From Candidatus Hungatella pullicola (GTDB taxonomy: Bacteria > Bacillota > Clostridia > Lachnospirales > Lachnospiraceae), in assembly GCA_019114305.1 (NCBI GenBank), contig DXFU01000074.1, positions 1-61,581 on the forward strand: DNA of 61,581 bases. Reading direction: 5' to 3'. Under the pieces are notes generated by a model. The model had not been told where the DNA came from, searched no databases, and worked only from the letters and a program-made list of their open reading frames with translations. The position numbers and the translations under genes were made by a program. Of this stretch, positions 25,468 through 35,500 are shown in pieces (the stretch's first letter is position 1; each line of letters begins with the position of its first letter).

Positions 25468-26091
25468 ATGGAACAGGTATTTCAGTGGGTGAAAAGCATT
25501 ACCAGCTATCTGATATTTATGACTGCGGTTACGGGTCTTCTTCCGGATCATGGGTATGAAAAATATTTTCGCTTTTTTGGAGGAATGGTTTTAATTCTCC
25601 TGGTGCTTCAGCCTCTTACAGGAGGCCTGAATCTGGAGGAGAAAATCGCCTGGTATTTTCAGTCCAATACCTTTGAACAGGAGGCAGGAGAACTGAGACA
25701 GAAATTGACAGGTATGGAGGATGAAAGGCTGGAAGCAGTTGCGGCAGCTTATGAAGAAGCAGTGGAGGAGGACCTGGCTCAGATGGCCCAGGCGGAAGGA
25801 TTTGTATATCTGGAGGGAGAGGCTGTGATAGAAACTGACAGTCAGAGTCCGGATTTTGGGAAGATAAGACAAATTTTACTGGTTCTGGGAAAAAATGGAG
25901 AAGAAAGACAAGGAGGATCTGCAGTAGAAAAAATAGAAGTAGAGGCAGTTAACGCATCGGGAAAATCAGCTGGGACTGTGGAAAAAAATATCCAGAATCA
26001 GGAAACAGATGGTCTGAAAAGGAAAATAGGCGAATATTATGAGGTGGAGGAAGGAAACATTGAAATTCAACTGGAAGACGGGGAAGGATAA
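25468..26091 (+). CDS. spoIIIAF: Stage III sporulation protein AF
   Basis: A 207-residue protein with two N-terminal spans (SYLIFMTAVTGLLPD and FGGMVLILLVLQPL) and a soluble extracytoplasmic domain with a Glu-rich helix and a late IQNQETDGLKRKIGEYY segment. It belongs to the ring-forming subset of the channel. The C-terminal end is overlapped by the spoIIIAG start. Confidence 0.92.
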   Translation: MEQVFQWVKSITSYLIFMTAVTGLLPDHGYEKYFRFFGGMVLILLVLQPLTGGLNLEEKIAWYFQSNTFEQEAGELRQKLTGMEDERLEAVAAAYEEAVEEDLAQMAQAEGFVYLEGEAVIETDSQSPDFGKIRQILLVLGKNGEERQGGSAVEKIEVEAVNASGKSAGTVEKNIQNQETDGLKRKIGEYYEVEEGNIEIQLEDGEG

Positions 26092-26629
26092 ATGGCTGAT
26101 TCTGCTGGCCGCAGGTCTGATTCTCTTGATTCTTACCTTTCCTGCAGGCAGCAAGACTCCCTCAGAACCCCAGCCGGAAGCTTTGGCCGGGCAGAATACA
26201 GGAGAAGGGGAATCTTCCAAGCTGGAAAATCAAAGCTATGAAAGCCAGTTGGAAGAAAGGATCGCCGGAATCCTGGAACATGTGGAAGGAGTGGGAGAGG
26301 TAGATGTTATGGTGGTTTTAAAATCTTCTGAGGAAAAAATTTTCAGGGTAGATACAAACCTATCTGGTTCTTCCACAGAAGAAAAAGACAGCCAGGGGGG
26401 AACCAGGACTGTGACGGAAAATCAGCAGCAGGAGACCACTATCCTTACCGGCAGCGGAGACAATGGGGTTCCTATTGTGGAAAAGGAGCTTCGTCCTGAA
26501 ATTGAGGGAATCATTATCAGCGCCCAGGGAGGGGCAGACCTTACCGTTCAGGCAGAAATTTCTCAGGCAATGGAAGCATTATTCGGCCTTCCTCAACATA
26601 AAATAAAAGTATTAAAGCGGGTGGAATAA
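26060..26629 (+). CDS. spoIIIAG: Stage III sporulation protein AG
   Basis: A 189-residue protein with one membrane span (WLILLAAGLILLILTFPAG) and an extracytoplasmic ring-building domain: LEERIAGILEHVEGVGEVDVMVVLKS, a Ser/Thr-rich insertion, then PEIEGIIISAQGGADLTVQ. SpoIIIAG forms a large ring in the intermembrane space. The start is proposed as TTG at 26060, five to six bases after GGAGGAAGGA, lying 32 bases inside spoIIIAF; ATG at 26039 is alternative but precedes the ribosome binding site. Confidence 0.92.
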   Translation: MKFNWKTGKDKWLILLAAGLILLILTFPAGSKTPSEPQPEALAGQNTGEGESSKLENQSYESQLEERIAGILEHVEGVGEVDVMVVLKSSEEKIFRVDTNLSGSSTEEKDSQGGTRTVTENQQQETTILTGSGDNGVPIVEKELRPEIEGIIISAQGGADLTVQAEISQAMEALFGLPQHKIKVLKRVE

Positions 26630-26644
26630 GAAGGAGTGTCAGAA

Positions 26645-27532
26645 ATGAAACCATTTAAAATCAACAAAGAACCGAAAGTCCCAGGTACTTCCAGGAAGAT
26701 GGATATGAAAAGACTGTTCCGGAGAAACCAGATGATTATAACTGCTCTGGCCATTATGATTGCTGCTGCAGGATATTTAAACTATGCGGGCAAGCAGGAA
26801 CTGGCGGGAGCAGGCGGAAACGATGTTTATGAGGCAGGAATTATGGATATTTCTGACGAGGATCTTCTGGCGGAAAATCAGGCTTTGGATATGGCCGCAG
26901 AGATTCCGCAGGAAATTGCCAGCTTAGATCAGGATGGGGAAGATCTGGAGAATTTGGCCGCTGCAAAGGAAAATGATCCGGCATCTGCTGATGAGGCAGG
27001 AGAAACCGAGTTGGCGGACGCCGGTCAGACCGGGCAAGAGGATCAGACCGGGACACAGCTGGCATCTTCTGATTCGTCAGGGACACAGCTGACTTTGGAA
27101 GACGGCGAAGAAGAGGCAGCCAATCCGGGAGAATCGAATCCAGGAGAAGCAGTTCTCACCAGCGGAATGAATGTCTCCGACTACATATCTGGTGTCCAGC
27201 TAAGCAGAGAGCAGGTAAGAGCCAGAAATAAGGAGACTCTTATGAGCCTTATTGATAATCCCAATATTGAAGAGGCGGCAAAGGAGCAGGCCATTCAGGA
27301 AATGATAGATATGACGGCTGTGGCTGAGAAAGAAAATGCCGCGGAAACCCTGCTCCAGGCGAAGGGATTTGCCGATCCTGTAGTAAGCATCAGCAGCGGA
27401 AATGTGGATGTGGTAATTAATGCTTCCAGTATTACCGACCAGCAGAGAGCTCAGATTGAAGATATTGTAAAAAGAAAAACAGAGGTGGAAGCAGAAAATA
27501 TTGTGATTACTCTGATGAAGCTGGAAGAATAA
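26645..27532 (+). CDS. spoIIIAH: Stage III sporulation protein AH
   Basis: A 295-residue protein with a basic start, one span (MIITALAIMIAAAGYLNY), a long acidic Ala/Glu/Asp-rich linker (residues 60-170) and a YscJ/FliF-like domain: SREQVRARNKETLMSLI through VVINASSITDQQRAQIEDIV. It builds a ring and binds SpoIIQ from the forespore side. The linker is longer than in Bacillus. ATG at 26645 is spaced eight bases from AAGGAG; a GTG at 26636 overlaps that site. Confidence 0.94.
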   Translation: MKPFKINKEPKVPGTSRKMDMKRLFRRNQMIITALAIMIAAAGYLNYAGKQELAGAGGNDVYEAGIMDISDEDLLAENQALDMAAEIPQEIASLDQDGEDLENLAAAKENDPASADEAGETELADAGQTGQEDQTGTQLASSDSSGTQLTLEDGEEEAANPGESNPGEAVLTSGMNVSDYISGVQLSREQVRARNKETLMSLIDNPNIEEAAKEQAIQEMIDMTAVAEKENAAETLLQAKGFADPVVSISSGNVDVVINASSITDQQRAQIEDIVKRKTEVEAENIVITLMKLEE

Positions 27533-27600
27533 AAATCCTTTGCAAACCATACGGGATTTTGCTATAATGAAGCCAGTATAGTAGGACAGGAGGAATCATT

Positions 27601-27984
27601 GTGGCAGATACAGATAACAGAAATACTCACAAGGTATACGAAAAAGATAAAATCGGCGAAGTACAGATTGCGGACGAGGTCGTAGCCATTATTGCAGGAC
27701 TGGCGGCCACCGAGGTGGAAGGCGTGGATTCTATGGCCGGTCATATCACCAATGAGCTGGTGGGAAAACTGGGCATGAAGAATCTGTCCAAGGGCGTGAA
27801 GGTAGACGTGACAGAGGAGCATGTTTCCGTGGCTCTGTCTTTGTATATTAAGTATGGCTACAGTATTCCATCCGTATGCGAGAAGGTTCAGGAGAAGGTT
27901 CAGTCCGCCATTGAGAATATGACAGGGCTGATAGTTCTGGATGTGAATATTAAAATAGCAGGAATGTCCATGGAAGGAAATTAG
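27601..27984 (+). CDS. Asp23/Gls24 family envelope stress protein
   Basis: A 127-residue protein with the family core VQIADEVVAIIAGLAATEVEGVDSM and LSLYIKYGYSIPSVCEKVQEKV. Asp23 proteins assemble at the membrane and are tied to cell-envelope stress; in Clostridia they lie between spoIIIAH and nusB. GTG start at 27601 behind AGGAGGAATC. In a typical genome nusB follows directly; here the dlgD and GH59 genes (about 8.6 kb) intervene. Confidence 0.93.
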   Translation: MADTDNRNTHKVYEKDKIGEVQIADEVVAIIAGLAATEVEGVDSMAGHITNELVGKLGMKNLSKGVKVDVTEEHVSVALSLYIKYGYSIPSVCEKVQEKVQSAIENMTGLIVLDVNIKIAGMSMEGN

Positions 27985-28080
27985 CGCTGATTCAGGAGTG
28001 GACGTTCCGTTTTGTCAGATGGTATAGCAGAAAATGGCGTTGTTGGAGATCAGATAAACAGTCTGTTTTTCATCAGCGCC

Positions 28081-28108
28081 TTTTGACCATATAGAAGAAT
28101 TTTGACCA
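28081..28108 (+). repeat. Direct repeat TTTTGACCA x2 upstream of dlgD
   Basis: TTTTGACCA occurs at 28081-28089 and 28100-28108, 19 bases apart (about two helical turns), about 30 to 55 bases before the dlgD start. It could be a tandem operator; no regulator is assigned. Confidence 0.4.
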
Positions 28109-28135
28109 AAAATACCAAAGAAAGGAATTCCAGTT

Positions 28136-29137
28136 ATGAGAGTAAAATATGAAGATATGGTAAAGGAATTTGCCAGAGTTTTGGAAAAACATGGATTTGA
28201 TAGAGAAAGCGCTTTGGAGAGCGCCTCCATTTTTGCTCAGAACAGTTTGGCCGGTGTATACTCCCATGGACTGAACCGGTTTCCACGGGTAATATCTTAT
28301 CTGGAAAAGGGAGAGATTCATCCTGAGGCAAAAGCGGAATGTGAAACGAGCATGGGAGCCATAGAGAGGTGGAATGGACACAGAGGATTTGGCCCTCTCA
28401 ATGCCCAAAAGGCTATGGAGCGAGCTTGTGCTTTGGCCGATACCTATGGTGTGGGCGTAGTGGCCCTTGGAAATAACAATCACTGGATGCGGGGAGGAAC
28501 CTACGGCTGGCAGGCAGCTCAACAGGGAAAAATCGGAATCTGCTGGTCCAATACATGCCCTAATATGCCGGCCTGGGGAGGAAAGGACAAGAAAATCGGA
28601 AACAATCCACTGGTGATCGCTGTACCAAAAAGCAATGGATCCCATGTGGTTATAGACTGCGCTCTTTCTCAGTTTTCCTATGGAAAGATGGAAAACTGCC
28701 GCCTGAAAGGGGAGAAGCTTCCAGTTCCCGGAGGATACGATTCTCAGGGGAACCTTACCAACGATCCGGCTGAAATTGAGAAGACCAGAAGAGTTCTCCC
28801 TATTGGATACTGGAAGGGAAGCGGCATTTCTATTGTTTTGGATATGATCGCTACCATACTTACGAACGGAAATTCTGTATCAAAAGTGGGAACCTTTGAT
28901 TCTGAGGTGGGATTATCTCAGATTATGATTGCCATAGATCCGGCCAAATTTAATGTTCCGGAGCTGACGGACTCTATTGTGGATGAAATTATCCGGGACA
29001 TAAAAGCTTCCCAGCCTGTTGAAGAGAGAACGCCTGTGTTTTATCCAGGAGAGAGAACTATAATGACCATTGAGGAGAATAGAAAACTTGGGATTCCGGT
29101 GATTGAGGAGATCTGGGATGCTGTGCGGAAGATGTGA
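28136..29137 (+). CDS. dlgD: 2,3-diketo-L-gulonate reductase (malate/L-lactate dehydrogenase fold)
   Basis: A 333-residue oxidoreductase of the Ldh2 family. Its sequence closely follows E. coli DlgD/YiaK in segment order: GVYSHGLNRFPR (catalytic His), GPLNAQKAMERA, GVGVVALGNNNHWMRGG, GKIGICWSNT, GNNPLVIAVP, GNLTNDPAEIEKTRR and LPIGYWKGSGISIVLDM. Such an enzyme reduces 2,3-diketo-L-gulonate to 3-keto-L-gulonate with NAD(P)H, a step in catabolism of uronates or ascorbate-related acids. GAAAGGAA precedes the start. It is the first gene of the insertion between asp23 and nusB and is followed by a terminator. Confidence 0.87.
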   Translation: MRVKYEDMVKEFARVLEKHGFDRESALESASIFAQNSLAGVYSHGLNRFPRVISYLEKGEIHPEAKAECETSMGAIERWNGHRGFGPLNAQKAMERACALADTYGVGVVALGNNNHWMRGGTYGWQAAQQGKIGICWSNTCPNMPAWGGKDKKIGNNPLVIAVPKSNGSHVVIDCALSQFSYGKMENCRLKGEKLPVPGGYDSQGNLTNDPAEIEKTRRVLPIGYWKGSGISIVLDMIATILTNGNSVSKVGTFDSEVGLSQIMIAIDPAKFNVPELTDSIVDEIIRDIKASQPVEERTPVFYPGERTIMTIEENRKLGIPVIEEIWDAVRKM

Positions 29138-29224
29138 GAGTGGGAAATTTGCGTCAGCCGAATTTTGAAAATACAAAGTATGAACGGATGAGATGAATAC
29201 TGTAAAATTGAATAGGAGGCAGAG

Positions 29225-29262
29225 AATAGGGAATAGTGAAGGGTCTGTTCCCTATTTTTATT
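29225..29262 (+). terminator. Rho-independent terminator
   Basis: AATAGGGAA and TTCCCTATT are perfectly paired around a 14-base loop and followed by TTTATTT, about 90 bases after dlgD. Confidence 0.75.
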
Positions 29263-29583
29263 TGAAATAGATGTTTTTAAGTGAAAAAGAGAAAAAATAC
29301 ACAAAATAATAAAAAAGTACATAAAAATTTTGCCGTATTAACAAAATATAAAAAATATATATAAAATAGGCAAAAACTATCACAAAAATACACAAAAATC
29401 AATGAAAATTCCATTCAAATTTATTTATTAAATCAATAAACTAAAGATAAAGGGGAAGGGGGGTGAAGAGCGAGCTGGGAAGCAGCCATTTTCTATGGCA
29501 ATATTTTAGAAAGACCGCAGTAAGATGGCATTCTGCGGTTTGAGAAAGTTAAATTGAGCCAATGAAACAGGGAGGAAAATGAA
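29263..29583 (+). promoter_or_regulatory. AT-rich leader and presumed promoter of the GH59 gene
   Basis: About 320 bases with no gene. Most of it is extremely AT-rich, with runs such as AAAATATAAAAAATATATATAAAA and an inverted pair TTTATT/AATAAA near 29420-29440, so the promoter cannot be picked with confidence. Near the gene, ACCGCAG (29513-29519) and CTGCGGT form a hairpin in the presumed leader. GGGAGGAAAA gives the ribosome binding site. Confidence 0.4.
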
Positions 29584-32500
29584 ATGCACTATAAGCGATT
29601 GTCAAAGCAGATACTTTGCGCTCTTCTTGGAACAGCCATGATTTTCAATACAGGCGGACTTGGAACAATCACATCGCTGGCTGCTACAGAGTCTGATTAT
29701 ACCAGAATTACTGTAGACGGAGATATTGTAGATCCGGTTAATGTATTCCGTGGCTTTGGCGCTGTTACCTGCAATAATACTTCCAGGCTTTTGATGGATT
29801 ATAAGGAAGAGCATCCTGATAAATATTGGGAAATTATGGAACTTCTTTTCAATCCGGAAAAGGGAGCAGGAATCAATCATATAAAAATTGAGATGGGAGC
29901 TGATGTAAACTCTTCATCTGGAACAGAGCCGGCAACAATGCGTTCTGCTGATGAGCCGGCCAATGTATTGAGAGGTGCAGGCTGGCAGTTTGCTGCTGAT
30001 GCCAAAAAGATTAATCCGGATATTACAGTAGGAATTCTGCGCTGGGGAGAGCCAAAATGGACTCAGGAAGGAACTGGTTATGAGGCATATGCCAATCCTA
30101 AATATGAAGCAAGATATCAGTGGTATAAGCAGAGTATTGACGCTTTTTACGATGAGTTTGGATATAAGGTAGATTACGTAAGCCCAGGACAAAATGAAAG
30201 AAGACGAGATTACAATGATAATACGGAATTTATCCGGTATTTCGCAAAACGTCTGATTGAAGACGCATCAAAAGAAGATGCCAGATATGATTACAATGAA
30301 ATTCAGATTATAGCAGCTGATACCCATTCCAACAGTCAGGAAATTGCCAACCGGATGCTTTCTGATTCCGAGCTGATGGACCTGATTGACGTTGTGGCAG
30401 ATCATTACACATTATATGGAAATGATGCTCTGAGTCAGGTAAACCAGGAATATGGAAAAGAAGTATGGTATGATGAAGCGGTAGCACCGCAGATTAATGC
30501 GGATGACCGTATCAATGTAGATCCGGCCAGAGGCGGAGTAGGCGGAACTGGAAGTATGGCAGATATTGCCACTCGATTTATTAATATGTACCAGTACGCT
30601 GGAGCTGGAGAAAATCCTGCAAGAATGACCCGCTTCAGCTTTCAGCCTGCAGTGGCGGCCTTTTATGAAGGCAGCTCCTATAATCCAAAACAGCTGCTGG
30701 GGGCTTTTGATCCCTGGTCTGGTTACTATGAGGCAGACGGAGGTCTTCAGGCAGTAGGTCATTTTATGGAATTTGCCGAGGTTGGCTGGGAGTATCTTCC
30801 TGAAGCCTGCTACGGAGACGGAAACTATACAGACGGCGGTGTTGTAGTAGATACAGGAACTAATAACTATCTTACTTTGAAGGATCCTGAGACAGATGAT
30901 TACTCTATGATCTTTGCCAATAATACATCTCAGACCAGAAAATATGAGGTGACGGTAAAAAATCTTGACAAGGCTGACAGCACGTTAAATGTGTGGGAAA
31001 CAAGAGGTCCTGATGAGGGAGAGCCGTTTGATGCTAATTGGATGCAAAATGTAGATACGATTACGCCAAGTAAGACAGGAACGGAAACATACACCTTCTA
31101 TTTGACTGTTCAGCCGTACTCTATTGTTACAGTGACCAGCCTTTTGGATAAAGGGGTGGAGTATACTTCCGGACAGAATGATTCAGGTGTAGAGAGAACG
31201 GTTCTGGAACTGCCTTATACAGATGATTTTGAGTATACAGAGTATGCTTTGGACGAAAAGGGGCGTACTTACCTGGAGCGAAGAGGGGGAACCCCAAGAT
31301 ACACCACAGATCAGTACGGAGCTTTTGAGGTGGAAAAGGATAAAACGGGCAATCATGTGCTGACACAGGTGATTAACGATGAGAATCGTCCTTATGACTG
31401 GAATGTATGGGGAAACGGAACTGATGAGAGCAATCAGACTACGGGTATGCCAAGAACCATTTTGGGAGATCACCGCTGGACAAACTATATGGCCGGTGTT
31501 GATTTTAAACTGGATATAAAAAGCCCTGATTTTAAGGAGAATTATGCAGGAATCGGTGTTCGTGAGGTAGTACATAACGGAACCAGTGCCAATGATACAG
31601 CTACCTATACTTTCCGGGTATTTGAAGATGGAAGTTACGAACTGTATTGTGTCAGCGGACAGAAGGAGAACGGAAAAATTGAGAATTTTGATCCTTCTAT
31701 ATGGCATAAGATGCAGCTGAAAGCAGATGGCAATGTGATTACTGCCTATGTAGATGGTGCGGAAGTTGTTAAAATGACAGATGAAAATCATACATCTATG
31801 AGCGGACGTATGACGATTGTCAGCGGATTTTACAACACTCAGTATGACAATTTAGAGGTGCTTCCTCTTGAAGGAAAGGCATATGCAGCAACTGAAAAAT
31901 TAGATGACACCAGTGCTCAGATTACATGGAATGGGAACTGGAAACATGTGTTAAATGAAGGTTACGCTCATTACAACAGAACCAGAACCTACGGCGGAGC
32001 GGTAGAAAAAGGCGTATATAATTATGATTACGGCCAGATACGCTACTTTAAGGGGGGCAATCCTCTTCCATGGGATTCCGGATACGGAAATGCATGGGGA
32101 AGTGCCAGTGATCAGGCTCATTATGAATTTGACTTCTATGGTTCAGGAATTGAAATTTATGGAGAAGTCAACGCCAATAATGGAACTGGAGATGTATTCA
32201 TTGACGGCGAGCCGGTGGGAACTGTAAACTACAACAGCAGCAACGGCGGAACCGGCCGCGATGTATTTGCGCAGGGATTGGATCCTAATACACGCCATAC
32301 ATTGAAGGTAGTGGCAACACAGGGAGCCATTAGTCTCCAGAAGCTGGTAGTAATAGATGAACCGGATAATGAGGAGACAGATATTGCTAACTCTTTTGAG
32401 GTGACATTTAACGGAACAGGAATTAATGTATTTGGAAATTCCGGTGCAGCTACTCTTAAGGTAGAAGTAGACGGCCAGGTAGTGGAAGAAGGTTATGAAA

Positions 32501-35500
32501 CTCCTGCAACAGGAAACAGACAGACCAGCTACACCTTACAAGGCCTTGCCCAGGGAGAACATACGGTTAAAGTTACAGTTACAGGCGGAACCTATTATGT
32601 AGATGGAATTGATCTGATTGGTGAACCGGCTGAGGGACAGACCATGGAAAGCCAAGTACTTCAGAAGTATCTGGAATTTGCCAAAGCCCTCAAAAATGAG
32701 GAGGGAACTTATACAGAAGAACAGTGGAATAAGCTTCAGGAAGAGATTGCCAAGGCAGAAGCTGTTTTAGCTGGAGAAGATGAAGCTGCCAAGGGACAGG
32801 CTTATCTGGATCTGAGAAATTATGTGGACAGTATTACTCCTGACCTTGCAGAGGAAACGGCAGAAGAGATTACAACCGTAACTACTCCATATGAAACGCC
32901 TGATCTTCCGGAACAGGTGAACGTTATATTAGCGGATGGAACACAGAAAGAGCTCCCGGTAACTTGGGATGTGGCGGCTGCCATGTTTAAGGAAGCCTGG
33001 ACAACTGTTTCTGTAACCGGAAAGGTTCAAATTCCAGATACAGAAAAAACAGTAACTGTAAAGGCGCTGGTAGAAGTGGTACCGGAAGGTCTGGTTTACT
33101 TTATTGATTCCGGTTACAAGATAAACGACAATGAAACATCAGAAGAGTATGAGCTGATTAAGACACATATTGATACACTGAAAAACGAAACGGCGGATCA
33201 GATTACAGACGGAAACAGCTGGGGTTATGTAAATGACGGCATCAGCATCAAGAATGTAACGGACTACAGCAAAGAAAGTACAGGTCTGTATGCAGGATCC
33301 AACAAAGATATTGTTTATAAACTTCCATTGGAAGCAGGAACTTATGATTTTACAGGGGGATTCCGCGAGTGGTGGGGACAGACAAGACCTATGAGTGTAA
33401 CTGTAACCTATCCCGTTGACGGTGGAACACAGTCTCAGGAGATCGGAGCCGTTGCTCTCAGCGGAAGTAATTCCAATGTGGAATTATCAGGAACTGTTAC
33501 CATTCCAGAAGATGGAGTGGTAGAATATCGGGTAAAGAAAACCGGAACTCAGGATCCGGTAATCAGTTATCTCATTGTAAATCCTGCAAGAGAAGAGATG
33601 AGCGGAGAAGCTCTTGGACTGTCTATGGCTGTTACAGGAGAGGAAGACCTGCCGGATACAGTAACAATTGGTGAAACCGATCATTCTGTTACATGGAAAG
33701 TAGTGAGCGGTGACTGGTCTGTTACCGGTTCTGTTATGGAACTGGAAGGAACTGCAGATGGAATAGCTGAAACTATTACCTGGAATCCGGTGGTTTACAG
33801 TCCAAGTCAGGTATACTTTATTGACAGCGGCTCTGAGACTGTAGAGTCCCCATATTATGAGGCTGTCAAGGCAAATACAGAGCTGGCAAATGAAACTCAG
33901 GACCAGAAATACGAAGACGGACAGAACTTCGGTTATGTAGAATCCCAGGGAATCCATGCAAAGGGAACAGGCAGTATAGATGCTTCCAGCTTGCTTGATA
34001 CTGGATTCTATGGTGAAAATCCCATTGGATCTTCCTTTGAATATAAGCTTACCTTAGATGCCGGCGAGTATAATGTGACAACGGGCCATATGGAATGGTG
34101 GCCAAATAAAACCCGTTATACTCAGGTGACAGCTTCTTATGAAAGCGCAGAGGGAGTGCAGGAAGTTGAACTGGGAACTGCAGGCTGGACAACCACAGGA
34201 CCGGCTTATGTAGAAGGACACCTGTCTATCCCGGAAGACGGAACAGTAGTAACTCTTAAGTTTACCAATGTAAAGAATACTCAGGCTGCCTGTGTATCAT
34301 ATATTTCCGTAGAAGAAGGAGAGGCTGAGATACCAGAGCCAAAGACTATTAATAAGATCAAAGTAGATACAATGCCCAATAAAACTGTCTACGCCATTGG
34401 AGAAGAGTTTGATCCCACAGGCCTGGTAGTACAGGGCTATAATGGAACAGAGTATGTAAGAGATCTTCAGCTGGATGAGCTGGTTATGGACCCAATTAAT
34501 ATGGAAGAAACTGGAAGTACCAGACTGACCATCAGCTACACCAATGAAGACGGAAAAGAGATGACCGCCATCATTCGTGTGGTTGTCTATGATCCGGAAG
34601 ATATGTATGCTCACAGCATTAAGGTAGTAACACCTCCGGATACAACTGTTTATGAGCAGAATGACAGTTTTGATCCATCTGGAATGGAAGTAAGGCTTCT
34701 GATGAAGGCTACGTCAAGCGATGCGATTCCAGAGAGCGTGGATTCTCTGGAGTATGGAGATTATCAGGTGAAATACGATTTCTCTGAAGCAGGAAAACAG
34801 AAGGTTACTGTGGTTTATTCCTATTTTACAGAGGATAATGAAGAGAAAGAACTGGAAGACACTGTTTCTGTTTATGTTCTGGATGAAACTAAGGACTATT
34901 ATGACTGCGGAATTGAAATTACAAAAGAGCCAAATACAAAGGTTTATGAGACAGGAAGTACCTTTGATCCGGAAGGAATGGAGGTTCACCGACTGATTAA
35001 GGCCACCGGCAGCAATGCCATAAGGGCAGAGAAAATTACCGGCTATGAAATCAGTAATGACACTTTTGATGAGGCTGGACAGCAGAAAGTTACTATTTCT
35101 TATGTAGGAACTGGAAGCAACGGAGAGGAAAAGACATTTACCGATCAGACAACGGTTACTGTAACTGACAGCAGGATTGAAGTTATCAACGGGCAGGCGG
35201 AAGCGGCTGTAGAACAGCTGATGGAAGTGTTTGATACCGAGACGGAGGACTACAGAACCAAGGAAGAAAAACGGCAGGCAGTAAATCGTGCCGTGGATGT
35301 TTTGGTTTCCGTGGCAGCCCAGCTAAAAGCGGAAGAAAATGGACAGATTACCAGGGAGTATCTGGAGTGTCTGGCACAGGTGGAGGCTGTATTTAATAAG
35401 GCATATGGTGAAATTACAAGCCGTATTGCCGGTGATTTGTCACTGACAGAAAAAGCGGAAGCGGTAGGATTGCTGCTGAACTTTGTGAGAGATCTGGAAA

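Noticed and set aside
27982-28078. Long-range AGCGCTGA/TCAGCGC pairing as a terminator of asp23
   Set aside because: The loop is over 80 bases and no T run follows, so it is unlikely to be a terminator.
31183-31791. 202-codon minus-strand frame inside the GH59 gene
   Set aside because: Shadow of a long biased coding sequence; no start signal or domain.
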